Assembly (NCBI RefSeq): GCF_024746795.1
Contig: NZ_CP080524.1
Coordinates: 3,884,001-3,948,000 of the forward strand
DNA from: Mesorhizobium sp. AR10
GTDB taxonomy: Bacteria; Pseudomonadota; Alphaproteobacteria; Rhizobiales; Rhizobiaceae
Length of the DNA stretch: 64,000 bases
Direction: 5' to 3'
Within the stretch, counting starts at the first letter, position 1. Every line of letters begins with the position of its first letter. A program made the translations under genes and the position numbers. Below are positions 8,293 to 17,293 of the stretch, piece after piece. The notes beneath the pieces were generated by a model. That model worked only from the letters and a program-made list of their open reading frames with translations, was not told where the DNA came from and ran no database searches.

Positions 8293-9696
8293 TCAGCGCC
8301 CGGCGACAGCCATCGCACTGTTGCGCGAAAGCCAAAATGGCGGCAGGAACGCCGGAATGTTCGAAAAGGGCAGGACTTCCGGCTTGAGCCGGATGCCGAG
8401 CACATCGGTCATGAAGGCGCGACGTGCCTCGATGCGGCGCCAGGCCTCGGGGTAGCGCGCGGCGATCTCCTCGCGCAACGCCTGGTCGGCGAGCGCGATA
8501 CCGTCCTCGATGTTGGTGGTGAAATAGTCCGTTTCGGTCGCCGGAATGATGTCGACCTGCAGCGCCATGCCCGACTTCAGCTTGATGTCGGAGCCGGAAA
8601 ACACCGGTGAATGCATCCATTCGTCGATGTGGACGAGATGGCCGGGATTGAGCGAGACGCCGAAGAACGGATCGCCGATGCGGTCGTGCACCGCTTTCCA
8701 CAGCGCGCCGCCGGCAACGCCGATGCCGACTGTCTCGTACCAGTCGACGACGGCGGAAAAATACGGTGCGACCAGCTTTTCGACATAGTCGCTGATGGCT
8801 CGTGGTAGTTCGGCTGCACTCTCGGCCAGGAAACCGGCGCGCGCGTTGAGCGAGCCGTGGATGCCATAGGCCATGGTGATAGGGTCGCCGCGCTTGATGA
8901 TGTCGAGGCGGGGGCTCGGCAAACCATAGGCCGCGCGCTTGCCGGCCGACAGCATCGGGTGACAGCATTGCGGCAGGCCATTGATGCCCATCAGCCGCGC
9001 TGCCTGCAGCTCGGTCATGCCGGGTTCGATACCTCGCAGGACGTTGCGCAGCCCTTGCGACGAATAGGTCGCGGCGAATTCGAACGAAGCCAGTTGGTCG
9101 GCCTCGTTGATGGCGCGCAGGCCGTCGGTGGGGTTCATCAGCAGGTTGGCCGCATTCACCACCGCGCCCTTGTCGCGAACAAGCGTGCGCAGCGTGTCGG
9201 CGATGAAGGACGGCAGGTCGAGCGCCGTTTCGCCAAGCCCGGCATCGCCGGGGCCGAACGGCTTCCAGCCGATGGCGCCGATGCGCTGGCCGGCTTTCAG
9301 ACCGCAAGCGGCGAGGATGTCTGGAAGCGCCTGCGAACGATCGCGTGGCTGCGCCGGCAACGAGAACGTCTGATAGAGGATGCGTTCGTAAGGCCCGTCG
9401 CAGATCTCGGCATAACCCCAGCCCTCATTGCCGACGAGAAGTTTTGGCTGCTGGCCGGGAACGATGACCAGCAGCGTTTCCTCGAAACGAGGATCGTAGC
9501 CGCAGAGATAGGCGACATTGGCCGCGTGTTCGCGGTCGCCATAGACGGCGAAAGCCGCGAAACCGGCCTTGGTGCCATGTGCCACCAGCGCCTCGATGCG
9601 TGCCTCGTAGGTGGCGCGCGCAACGAGCGGCATCACCGTCGGCTCGCCGAATTCGGGCAGGGCCATGGTTTTTAACGCCACAGATGCGACAGGCAT
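8293..9696 (-). CDS. M24 (Xaa-Pro peptidase/creatinase fold) family protein
   Basis: A 467-residue protein with a creatinase-type N-terminal domain (residues about 20-170) and a pita-bread C-terminal domain. NPGHLVHIDEW and NIEDGIAL match the second His/Glu part of the M24 metal site. The region that normally carries the two metal aspartates reads ITMAYGIHGSLNARAGF, with neither Asp. It may be a metal-poor or inactive relative. The ATG at 9696 follows GGAGG by nine bases; a TTG at 9702 is too close to that site. It is divergent from ilvA. Confidence 0.8.
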   Translation of the reverse strand: MPVASVALKTMALPEFGEPTVMPLVARATYEARIEALVAHGTKAGFAAFAVYGDREHAANVAYLCGYDPRFEETLLVIVPGQQPKLLVGNEGWGYAEICDGPYERILYQTFSLPAQPRDRSQALPDILAACGLKAGQRIGAIGWKPFGPGDAGLGETALDLPSFIADTLRTLVRDKGAVVNAANLLMNPTDGLRAINEADQLASFEFAATYSSQGLRNVLRGIEPGMTELQAARLMGINGLPQCCHPMLSAGKRAAYGLPSPRLDIIKRGDPITMAYGIHGSLNARAGFLAESAAELPRAISDYVEKLVAPYFSAVVDWYETVGIGVAGGALWKAVHDRIGDPFFGVSLNPGHLVHIDEWMHSPVFSGSDIKLKSGMALQVDIIPATETDYFTTNIEDGIALADQALREEIAARYPEAWRRIEARRAFMTDVLGIRLKPEVLPFSNIPAFLPPFWLSRNSAMAVAGR

Positions 9697-9824
9697 GAAC
9701 AAAGGCCTCCAAGTGCTTGCAGAGCAACGATTGAGCCCGTTGCGGGCATGCGGACGGCGCGAGAGTGGCTTCAGGGGCCTGGATATGCAATAGGCGGGAA
9801 GACGGTCCAGCAGGAATTGCCGCG

Positions 9825-11081
9825 ATGACGAATTTCGCCGACAGGGTGACGAACGCAGCGGCGGCGATCCGCGAGATCTTTCCGGAAACGCCGCTGCAGG
9901 AGAACGACTATCTGTCGAAGAAGACCGGCGCGCGGGTGCTGCTGAAGCGCGAGGACCTGACGCCGGTGCGCTCCTACAAGATCAGAGGCGCCTTCAACTT
10001 TTTCCGCAAGGCGCTCGCCGCCGGCAACGATGCCGAACTGTTCGTCTGCGCCTCGGCCGGCAATCATGCCCAGGGCTTTGCCTTCGTCTGCCGCCATTTC
10101 GGCAAGAAGGGCGTGGTGTTCATGCCGGTGACGACGCCGCAACAGAAGATCGACAAGACGCGGCTGTTCGGCGGCGAATTCGTCGAGATCAAATTGGTCG
10201 GCGATTTTTTCGACGACTGCTACCGCGCCGCCTTCGAATTCACCGAAACAGCGGGCGCGCACATGGTGCCGCCCTTCGATCACAAGGACATCATCGAGGG
10301 GCAGGCGACGGTCGCCTACGAGATTGCCGACCAGATGCCGGGTGCGCGCATGCCCGACATCATCATGCTGCCGGTCGGCGGCGGCGGTCTGGCCGCCGGT
10401 GTGACGCATTATTTCGCCGACCAGGGCCGCGAGACGCGCTTCGTCTTCTGCGAGCCGGCCGGTGCGCCAAGCCTGCGCGAGAGCCTCGCCAGCGGAAAAC
10501 GGATCAAGCTGGCCAAGGTCGACAATTTCGTCGACGGCGCGGCGGTGGCCGAGATCGGTCGTGAGCCGCTGCGGCACCTCAAGGAGTTTGCCGCGGACGC
10601 GGTGCGGCTGATCCCGGAAAACCGGCTGTGCGCGACGATGATCGAGATGCTGAATGTCGAGGGCGTGGTGCTCGAGCCAGCCGGGGCGCTTACGATCGAC
10701 GCGCTGAAGGATTTTTCGAAGAAGGAAATCAGGGGCAAGACGATCGTCGCGGTGGTTTCGGGCGGCAATTTCGACTTCGAGCGGCTGCCGGATGTGAAAG
10801 AGCGGGCACTGCGCTTCGAGGGCTTGAAGAAATACTTCATCATCCGTTTTCCGCAGCGACCAGGCGCCTTGCGCGACTTCCTGGAAATGCTCGGCCCAGA
10901 CGACGACATCGCCCGCTTCGAATATCTGAAGAAATCGGCGCGCAACTTCGGTTCGGTGCTGATAGGCATCGAAACCAAGGACCGGCGCAATTTCGATCTG
11001 CTGAAGGCGAATTTCGAGGCCGAAGGCGTCCAGTATCAGGATATCACCGACAACGAGACGCTCGCCGGGTTCATCATATGA
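9825..11081 (+). CDS. ilvA: threonine ammonia-lyase
   Basis: A 418-residue PLP enzyme that converts threonine to 2-oxobutanoate and ammonia, the first step of isoleucine synthesis. The PLP lysine is about K52 in SYKIRGAF, SAGNHAQG binds the substrate, and the glycine-rich PLP-phosphate loop is PVGGGGLAAG. The C-terminal 90 residues (YFIIRFPQRPGALRDF) form one ACT-like regulatory domain, so this is the short form rather than the 514-residue E. coli type. The ATG at 9825 follows AGGA. The next gene overlaps its stop by four bases. Confidence 0.9.
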   Translation: MTNFADRVTNAAAAIREIFPETPLQENDYLSKKTGARVLLKREDLTPVRSYKIRGAFNFFRKALAAGNDAELFVCASAGNHAQGFAFVCRHFGKKGVVFMPVTTPQQKIDKTRLFGGEFVEIKLVGDFFDDCYRAAFEFTETAGAHMVPPFDHKDIIEGQATVAYEIADQMPGARMPDIIMLPVGGGGLAAGVTHYFADQGRETRFVFCEPAGAPSLRESLASGKRIKLAKVDNFVDGAAVAEIGREPLRHLKEFAADAVRLIPENRLCATMIEMLNVEGVVLEPAGALTIDALKDFSKKEIRGKTIVAVVSGGNFDFERLPDVKERALRFEGLKKYFIIRFPQRPGALRDFLEMLGPDDDIARFEYLKKSARNFGSVLIGIETKDRRNFDLLKANFEAEGVQYQDITDNETLAGFII

Positions 11082-11641
11082 GCGGCAGGGGGACGATCTT
11101 CGTTGCGCTGTTTTCCGGCATCAATGTCGGCGGCAACCGCATCGTCAAGATGGCGGAACTGCGGGCGTTCTTCGAGGATCTCGGCTTTTCCGACGTCGCC
11201 ACCTACGTACAGAGCGGCAACGCCGTGTTCCGGTCGCCAAAGGGCGATGCGGCCACGCTGACCAAGCAGCTGGAAGCAGCCTTCGAGAAGAAATGGGGAT
11301 TTCATTCGCGCATCATGGTGCGCGACCTCGGCTGGTTTGAACGGCTGGTGAGCGAAAATCCCTACCCGAAAGTCGCCGGCGAACCGACCAAGCTCCACGC
11401 CTATGTGCTGGAACGCGAACCGACCGCCGACGAGATCGCGCGGCTGGCCGAAAGATGCACCGGTCCTGAAAGCTTCGAGGTCAAGGGCGACGTGCTTTAC
11501 CTGCATGCACCGGACGGTCTGGGCAAATCGGTGTTTGCCGGGCTGATCCCTCGCACGTTGAAAGTGCCCGGCACCGCGCGCAACTGGCGCTCGGTGTTGG
11601 CGCTGCAGGAGATGGCCGGCAGGGTGGGGGGAACCGGCTGA
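11078..11641 (+). CDS. DUF1697 family protein
   Basis: A 187-residue DUF1697 protein, recognised from the N-terminal FVALFSGINVGGNRIVKMAEL and the following YVQSGNAVF. The function of the family is unknown. Its ATG overlaps the ilvA stop (ATGA), so the two are translationally coupled. That says little about function, because DUF1697 genes occur in many contexts. Confidence 0.88.
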   Translation: MSGRGTIFVALFSGINVGGNRIVKMAELRAFFEDLGFSDVATYVQSGNAVFRSPKGDAATLTKQLEAAFEKKWGFHSRIMVRDLGWFERLVSENPYPKVAGEPTKLHAYVLEREPTADEIARLAERCTGPESFEVKGDVLYLHAPDGLGKSVFAGLIPRTLKVPGTARNWRSVLALQEMAGRVGGTG

Positions 11642-11852
11642 CTGCTAGTGATTTGACCGAGACGCAGCGCGTTTTGGGCGACCCGACAGGCCGGGGGCGA
11701 CGGCGCTTTCGGGCCTGTAGCTAACGTGAGGTCAGAAAGTCAATGACTCAAGCGCACTGCCCGAATAGTCTGGTCATAGATGGTCAGCGGGGAGTTAGGC
11801 CCCGCAACCCTTGAGGCCTACCCAGCGCGGCGCGAAGCAAGGGAGAGAAGCA

Positions 11853-12500
11853 GTGAGTTCATACGATTCCGACAAGGTCGCCAAACTTCATCGGGAATTG
11901 CACAGCCATCTTCCGCCTGAACCGGCTCTTCGCCTGAAAGCACTGGAGACGGTTCTGGTTGAGAAAGGCTTTCTGGCGGCCGACGCCGTGGACAAGTGGC
12001 TCGACGACTACTCGGAAAACGTAGGTCCGATGAATGGAGCCAGGATCATCGCGCGGGCGTGGACTGATCCCGAGTTCGCCGAACGCCTCGCAAAACATGC
12101 GGCCGAGGCGTTTTCGGAAATCGTCCCAAGCGTCGATAAGGATTACCCCCTTGTCGCAGTGTTCAACACGCCTGATATCCACAACGTTGTCGTTTGTACC
12201 TTGTGTTCCTGCTATCCACTTGGAATCTTGGGAATGTCTCCATCCTGGTACAAGTCGACCGAGTACCGGGCGCGAGCGGTCCGCGATCCGCGTGGCGTCC
12301 TCGCCGAATTCGGAACCGACCTGCCGGAAAAGGTTGAGGTCAAGGTGTGGGATTCGACCTCAGACCGGCGGTACATGGTGGTCCCGGAGCGTCCGCAGGG
12401 GACGGACGGCTGGACCGAAGAGGACCTCGCCGGCCTCGTGACGCGCAATGCAATGATCGGGACGACGAGGGACCTGTCGCCAAGACAGGAGGCGCGGTGA
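11853..12500 (+). CDS. nthA: nitrile hydratase alpha subunit (cobalt type)
   Basis: A 215-residue alpha subunit of nitrile hydratase, which hydrates nitriles to amides. The metal-binding claw is C115-T-L-C118-S-C120 followed by YP. Threonine after the first cysteine is the signature of cobalt enzymes; iron enzymes have serine. In the family C118 and C120 are oxidised to sulfinic and sulfenic acids. I chose the GTG at 11853 behind GGGAG; the frame is open to 11811. It overlaps the beta subunit gene by one base. Confidence 0.93.
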   Translation: MSSYDSDKVAKLHRELHSHLPPEPALRLKALETVLVEKGFLAADAVDKWLDDYSENVGPMNGARIIARAWTDPEFAERLAKHAAEAFSEIVPSVDKDYPLVAVFNTPDIHNVVVCTLCSCYPLGILGMSPSWYKSTEYRARAVRDPRGVLAEFGTDLPEKVEVKVWDSTSDRRYMVVPERPQGTDGWTEEDLAGLVTRNAMIGTTRDLSPRQEAR

Positions 12501-13138
12501 TGGATACGGTACACGACCTCGGCGGCAGGCAAGGGTTCAGACCGATCCCGAACGTCGCAGAAGATGACTCGGCTCTGTTTTCCGATGAATGGAAGGCGCG
12601 CACATGGGCGATCGCCATGATGTCGATGAGAAAGCTGTCGACGGATCGCACGGGCTGGACGCTCGATTGGTATCGCCACGTCCTGGAAAGGCTTCCCCCG
12701 GACGCCTACCTCAGCCTCGACTATTTCGAGAAATGGATTCTGGCCATGATGGTCACGTCTGTGGATGAAGGCGTCGCGGGCGTTCAGGAGTTCTTCGATG
12801 GCAGGGCCTCAAGTCGAACCTTCGAATACGAGTTGCCCAGGCCTACGGTGGAGGGCCCGGCCACAGAGGCAAGGTTCAAAGCCGGCGACAAGGTCGTGGC
12901 ACGGCGCGACATCGCCACAATGCACACGCGGTTGACGGGGTATGTCCGCGGCCGGCCCGGGGTTGTCGACAGCGTGATCAGACCACAGCCTTTGCCCGAC
13001 GAGAAAGCTGTCGGAACGATACGGCGCGAGCAGACATACGTCGTGCGGTTTCGCATGTCGGATCTTTGGCCCGAAGCCGGCGGCAGCGCAGACAGCCTGC
13101 AGATCGACATGTGGGAGAGCTATCTTGACCCGGCCTGA
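12500..13138 (+). CDS. nthB: nitrile hydratase beta subunit
   Basis: A 212-residue beta subunit that completes the active site with the alpha chain. The helical N-terminal part has WYRHVLERLPPDAYLSLDYFEKW, typical of the family, and the SH3-like C-terminal part has MHTRLTGYVRGRPGVV. The ATG is embedded in the alpha stop (TGATG) behind AGGAGG, so translation is coupled. Length and domain order show a full beta subunit, not the split form found in thiocyanate hydrolase. Confidence 0.92.
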   Translation: MDTVHDLGGRQGFRPIPNVAEDDSALFSDEWKARTWAIAMMSMRKLSTDRTGWTLDWYRHVLERLPPDAYLSLDYFEKWILAMMVTSVDEGVAGVQEFFDGRASSRTFEYELPRPTVEGPATEARFKAGDKVVARRDIATMHTRLTGYVRGRPGVVDSVIRPQPLPDEKAVGTIRREQTYVVRFRMSDLWPEAGGSADSLQIDMWESYLDPA

Positions 13139-13475
13139 GATTGCCCGTCGCGCGCGGCGCCATCGCGATGGCGAACCGGTCTTCTCCGAGCAATGGCACG
13201 CTCAGGTCATTGCGATGGTCGAGCTGCTCATCGCCGATGGAAAGATCAAAGCTGAGGATTGGTCTCAGAGCTTGGGCGCCGAGCTTGATCGACGGGTGAC
13301 CGATAGTGCCATCGACACCGACGCGACCTACTACAGCGCCTTTCTCAGCGCGTTGGAGCAGATACTGGACAGGAGCCAGTTCGCACTACAGGCCGAGGTG
13401 GACAGCCGCGAACAGGATTGGCGAAACGCTTACCTGAATACACCGCATGGCCAGCCAGTGGCACTGGCGGATTAG
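13125..13475 (+). CDS. nitrile hydratase accessory (activator) protein
   Basis: A 116-residue protein related to the N-terminal part of the beta subunit: EPVFSEQWHAQVIAMVELLIADGKI resembles the beta start. This matches the small activators encoded after cobalt nitrile hydratases, which deliver or exchange cobalt-loaded alpha subunit. The start is TTG at 13125, behind GGGAG, and it overlaps the beta gene by 14 bases. No amidase or nitrilase gene follows. Confidence 0.82.
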   Translation: MTRPEIARRARRHRDGEPVFSEQWHAQVIAMVELLIADGKIKAEDWSQSLGAELDRRVTDSAIDTDATYYSAFLSALEQILDRSQFALQAEVDSREQDWRNAYLNTPHGQPVALAD

Positions 13476-13576
13476 TCAGCGGACCTACAACCGGCCTCAC
13501 GCTGGATAGCCGCTTTGTCCGAATTGCCTCAGACGAGCAGAACCCGGCACGGGTTCGAAGCGTCGGACTCAAACCA

Positions 13577-13870
13577 CTAGGCTGCCGGAGCGGGCTGCCA
13601 GTCGAAGGTCAGTTCTTCGCGAAAAGCAAAGCGCTTGATGTGATCGGCAACAACGGATTCCAGGCGCTCGAGCGAGCCGGCCTCGTCAACCGTCACCGCA
13701 ATGTGCAGCGCCGCCGCATCGGCGTCCATAACCGTGCGGCCCAGCGAGAGATCGATCACGCCATGGCTGGGATCGAACTCGACGGGGAATTTGTGCGCCC
13801 AGTGCTTGCAAAGCTGCTGCAGATAGCGGCTGGCATGTTCGGTGGTGACGTCGGCACGGCTGGTCGGCAT
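13577..13870 (-). CDS. DUF2218 family protein
   Basis: A 97-residue DUF2218 protein, recognised from the conserved start TSRADVTTEHASRYLQQLCKHWAHK and FPVEFDPSHGVIDL. These are small cytoplasmic proteins of unknown function, often next to metal or siderophore genes. It is convergent with the nitrile hydratase cluster. The start ATG follows GGAG. Confidence 0.85.
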   Translation of the reverse strand: MPTSRADVTTEHASRYLQQLCKHWAHKFPVEFDPSHGVIDLSLGRTVMDADAAALHIAVTVDEAGSLERLESVVADHIKRFAFREELTFDWQPAPAA

Positions 13871-14029
13871 GGATGAATTCTCCGGGGAGGGCAGGCGCCC
13901 ATTGCGTGATATCGCGCCAGGCTTGGAAGGGCGGGCGCAACAGCCCGATAGATAGGGAGCGTCATTCGGAACGCCAAAGGCTGCCGGATGTATCCACCCG
14001 GCGCCTTTCGCTCAAGATGGTGTGATCGA

Positions 14030-14470
14030 CTACCAGCTTCCGGTGTTCGGCATCGAGGCCCAGGGCTCGGCCTTGGGTTTGGCCGGCCCCTTCTGCAGCA
14101 GCTCGAACGAGATGCCGTCCGGCGACTTGACGAAGGCCATGTTGCCGTCGCGCGGCGGCCGGTTGATGATGACGCCATTGTCCATCAGGTGCTGGCAGGT
14201 GGCGTAGATGTCGTCGACCTCATAGGCGAGGTGACCGAAATTGCGGCCGCCCTTGTAGTCCTCCGGATCCCAATTGTAGGTCAGTTCGATCAGCGGCGCC
14301 TTGTCGGCAATGCCGCTTTGCTCGTCCTCGGAGGCGGCGAGGAAGATCAGCGTGAAGCGGCCCTGCTCGTTTTCGTAGCGGCGCACCTCCTTGAGGCCAA
14401 GCTTGTTGCAGTAGAAATCGAGCGAAGCATCGACGTCCGCGACGCGGACCATGGTGTGGAGGTAGCGCAT
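14030..14470 (-). CDS. gloA: lactoylglutathione lyase (glyoxalase I)
   Basis: A 146-residue glyoxalase I, which isomerises the methylglyoxal-glutathione hemithioacetal to S-lactoylglutathione. The metal ligands fit the family: H5 in RYLHTM, Glu in LIELTYN, His in [10 protein letters not shown] and Glu in SFELLQ. NRPPRDG is the substrate loop. The ATG at 14470 follows GAGGAAATCAA; an extension to 14530 is possible but lacks support. Confidence 0.9.
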   Translation of the reverse strand: MRYLHTMVRVADVDASLDFYCNKLGLKEVRRYENEQGRFTLIFLAASEDEQSGIADKAPLIELTYNWDPEDYKGGRNFGHLAYEVDDIYATCQHLMDNGVIINRPPRDGNMAFVKSPDGISFELLQKGPAKPKAEPWASMPNTGSW

Positions 14471-14765
14471 TTGATTTCCTCGGGATGTTGCGTTGCGGCG
14501 AAACATAGGGGCCACCCGGCCAAAGGGCAATCGCTGCAGCGCCGCGCGTCTTTTCAGACGCGCAAGGCGGCTATGGAGCGGCGGCTCGCTTCGATTTGAG
14601 AGGCCATCGGACTAGCGGCCAGTCGTGCCGGCAAACAACAAATCCGGTATTCCTGCAATGATCCGTGAAAAAAGGCACGGCAGGTCTTGCACAGACCGGA
14701 AGCCGCGGTGTTAATCTTGGTATCAAGAATCAGTTGCGGTGTTCTTGAAAAAAGGGGGCATTCTT

Positions 14766-15362
14766 ATGGGGGAAAAGGCCTCTTTCACGGGGCGGAACGA
14801 GAGCCTTGACGACGCCTTGAATCATGACGCTGGCGGCGACCATGCCGACCTCGTCGAAATCGCTGGCGCCATCAAATGGTTCGACGTGGCCAAGGGCTAC
14901 GGTTTTATTCTTCCGGACGACGGCTCTTCGGGCGACATCCTCCTCCATGTGACATGTCTTCGAAAGGATGGCTTCCAGACTGCATTGGAAGGCGCGCGCG
15001 TCGTCTGCCTCGTCAAGCAGGGCGACCGCGGATTGCAGGCCTTCCGTGTGCTCTCCATGGATGTCACCACGGCGATCCATCCGGCGGAGATGCAGGAGCA
15101 GCGCACCCACATCTCGGTGACACCGGAAAGCGGCCTCGAACGGGCGCTGGTAAAATGGTTCAACCGCACCAAGGGGTTCGGCTTCCTGACCCGGGGCGAG
15201 GGTACAGAAGACATTTTCGTCCACATGGAGACGCTGCGCCGCTACGGCATCACCGAGCTCAGGCCGGGGCAGGTCGTGCTGGTCCGCTTCGGACGCGGCG
15301 ACAAAGGCCTTATGGCTGCCGAAATTCACCCTGATATGGGGACCTTGCCGGTCTCGCATTAG
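14766..15362 (+). CDS. cold-shock protein with two CSD domains
   Basis: A 198-residue protein with two cold-shock domains: about residues 33-100 ([15 protein letters not shown]) and 130-195 ([15 protein letters not shown]). Each has RNP1-like and RNP2-like motifs (DILLHVT, DIFVHME), so it probably binds single-stranded RNA or DNA as an RNA chaperone. Double CSD proteins are common in alphaproteobacteria. The ATG at 14766 follows AAAGGGGGC. The 295 bases upstream hold its promoter and leader. The stop codon TAG is the first three bases of the repeat that follows. Confidence 0.9.
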   Translation: MGEKASFTGRNESLDDALNHDAGGDHADLVEIAGAIKWFDVAKGYGFILPDDGSSGDILLHVTCLRKDGFQTALEGARVVCLVKQGDRGLQAFRVLSMDVTTAIHPAEMQEQRTHISVTPESGLERALVKWFNRTKGFGFLTRGEGTEDIFVHMETLRRYGITELRPGQVVLVRFGRGDKGLMAAEIHPDMGTLPVSH

Positions 15363-15459
15363 AGCCTGATCCATCCCGATTGAATCGGGATGGGGCTCTA
15401 TCTTTGTTTGACCATGATCTCCAGCGAAAACCGGGTTCCACTTTTCGGGATCATGGTCT
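15360..15459 (+). repeat. dispersed palindromic repeat, family 1, copy a
   Basis: About 100 bases, closely similar to 20497-20602 and 30387-30490. It holds two inverted repeats: ATCCCGAT/ATCGGGAT (15374-15392), and outer arms GACCATGATC (15410-15419) with GATCATGGTC (15449-15458). Its first bases, TAG, are the stop codon of the cold-shock gene. A noncoding mobile palindrome of the REP/RIME type is the likely class. Confidence 0.85.
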
Positions 15460-15487
15460 GGGACGAATTTCGGGTCGGGGATTTTGA

Positions 15488-16051
15488 ATGGCTCACAGAA
15501 ACTGGCTGACAGCGGGCGCGTTCTGCGCCGCGATCGCCATCATCATCGCTGCCGGCGCCTATTTCTATTCGCAGGAACCAACGTCGGCAGACAGCCGGAC
15601 GATGATCTTGCCGGTCGATCCGACGCCGCTGGTCGCGGTAACGAAATCCGGCGAGCGCTCGTTTTCGATCGAAGTCGCCGACACCCCCGCGGAGCGCGAG
15701 TCCGGCCTGATGTTCCGCGAGGATATGGCCGACGATCACGGCATGCTGTTCGTGTTCGAGAGTGAGCGGGAGGTCACCTTCTGGATGAAGAACACGCCGA
15801 TGCCGCTGGACCTGATCTTCGTCGGTCAGGATGGCAAGATCCGGGCGATCAAACAGGGTGAGCCGCAATCCGAGGCGATCATTTCACCCGGCGAACCGGT
15901 GCGCTTCGTGCTTGAGCTGAAGGCGGGTACCGCCGCCAAGGCGGGTGTCGAGGATGGCGACCTGCTGCGCCATCCGGCAATCGTCACTGCGCCGGGGCTC
16001 GCCATGCCACCGCCGGACAGTGGCGACGCGCCCAATGTCGACGCCAACTGA
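15488..16051 (+). CDS. DUF192 family exported protein
   Basis: A 187-residue DUF192 protein with an N-terminal membrane anchor or signal (residues 6-26). The domain spans about 50-165, with the conserved GLMFREDMADDHGMLFVF and TFWMKNTPMPLDLIFV. The function is unknown; it is probably periplasmic. The next hydrolase starts 15 bases downstream, so the two are likely cotranscribed. Confidence 0.88.
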   Translation: MAHRNWLTAGAFCAAIAIIIAAGAYFYSQEPTSADSRTMILPVDPTPLVAVTKSGERSFSIEVADTPAERESGLMFREDMADDHGMLFVFESEREVTFWMKNTPMPLDLIFVGQDGKIRAIKQGEPQSEAIISPGEPVRFVLELKAGTAAKAGVEDGDLLRHPAIVTAPGLAMPPPDSGDAPNVDAN

Positions 16052-16066
16052 CGGATTTTTCGGCCG

Positions 16067-16834
16067 ATGCAGTTTTTCTCCCATGACGGTTTCGACCTCG
16101 CTTTCCTCGACCGCCAGCCGGCATCGGGCAGGGGCGATCCGGTCCTGATGATCCACGGCTTTGCCTCGACCCACTATGTCAACTGGGTTTCGCCGGGCTG
16201 GTTCAAGACGATGAACGACGCCGGCTACCGCGCCATCGCCTTCGACAATCGTGGACATGGCTCCTCGTCCAAAAGCTATGAAGGGGCTGACTATACGCCG
16301 GCCAAGATGGCTTCGGATGGAGCTGCCTTGCTGAACCATCTCGGTATCGAGCGGGCCCATGTCATGGGCTACTCGATGGGCGCTCGCATTTCGGCGTTCC
16401 TGGCACTTGCCGACCCGGACAAGGTGGCGACGCTGGTCTTCGGTGGTCTTGGCATCGGCATGGTCGATGGCGTCGGCGACTGGGATCCGATTGCCGCCGC
16501 ACTTCTTGCCGATGATCCAGACGCCACCAGCCATCCGCGCGGCCGGTCGTTCCGCGCCTTCGCCGACCAGACAAGAAGTGACCGCCGGGCGTTGGCCGCC
16601 TGCATTGTCACCTCGCGGGAATTGCTGACCGAGGACGATGTCGCGCGCATCGCCCAGCCGACGCTGATCGCTGTCGGCACCAAGGACGACATCGGTGGCT
16701 CGCCTGACGAACTGGCGGCCTTGATGCCGAACGCCAGGGCCTTTCATATCGAGGGCCGCGACCATATGCTGGCTGTCGGGGACAAGAGTTTCAAGCAGCG
16801 GGTGCTTGAGTTTTACGCCGAAAATCCGCTCTAA
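16067..16834 (+). CDS. alpha/beta-fold hydrolase
   Basis: A 255-residue cytoplasmic alpha/beta hydrolase. The oxyanion loop is MIHGFAST, the elbow is GYSMGA with Ser as nucleophile, the acid is probably in VGTKDD and the base in EGRDHM. FDNRGHGSS follows strand 4. It has no signal peptide. It sits 15 bases after the DUF192 gene. It looks like an esterase or C-C hydrolase; the substrate is unknown. Confidence 0.87.
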   Translation: MQFFSHDGFDLAFLDRQPASGRGDPVLMIHGFASTHYVNWVSPGWFKTMNDAGYRAIAFDNRGHGSSSKSYEGADYTPAKMASDGAALLNHLGIERAHVMGYSMGARISAFLALADPDKVATLVFGGLGIGMVDGVGDWDPIAAALLADDPDATSHPRGRSFRAFADQTRSDRRALAACIVTSRELLTEDDVARIAQPTLIAVGTKDDIGGSPDELAALMPNARAFHIEGRDHMLAVGDKSFKQRVLEFYAENPL

Positions 16835-16870
16835 CTATTTGTTTTTGCGGGCGGCGAGGGGTGGGAAACA

Positions 16871-17242
16871 GTGGCACAATGGGGAAGAAGCGTCGACGCT
16901 GCGCCGGGCGTCGTCGCCAAAGGCAAGCTCGGCAAACGTTCCGTCATCCTGGCGCTGGCAGCCTTTGCGGCGGGCGCGGTTGCGCTGGCCACAATGGTGG
17001 CGCTGCCGAGCAACGCGTCCGCGCTGGCCCAGAACATTGCCACCAGCGCCTTCATGGCGGTATTTCTGCTCGCAGCGCCGCTGGCGCATATTGTCGGATT
17101 GATTTTCGGGCTGATGGCGCTGGCGCGTTCGAACGACAGTCGCCTGCTCGGTGTTGTCGGCATCCTGCTCAACGGCATCTCTCTCGCCGCTGGCATCCTG
17201 TTGGTCGTGGCGATGGCATCGTCGATAGGCGCCTATACCTGA
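16871..17242 (+). CDS. small membrane protein, unknown
   Basis: A 123-residue protein with three hydrophobic segments at about 25-47, 57-85 and 93-117. The layout resembles small DUF4190-like membrane proteins (IVGLIFGLMALARS, GVVGILLNGISLAAGILL), but I do not recognise the family with confidence. The start is GTG at 16871. It follows the hydrolase by 36 bases on the same strand and may be part of that operon. Confidence 0.65.
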   Translation: MAQWGRSVDAAPGVVAKGKLGKRSVILALAAFAAGAVALATMVALPSNASALAQNIATSAFMAVFLLAAPLAHIVGLIFGLMALARSNDSRLLGVVGILLNGISLAAGILLVVAMASSIGAYT

Positions 17243-17293
17243 TCCCGCGCGGTCTTCCGGCCTGCCGGCTTCAAGCAATGGAGACGTTCCGGA

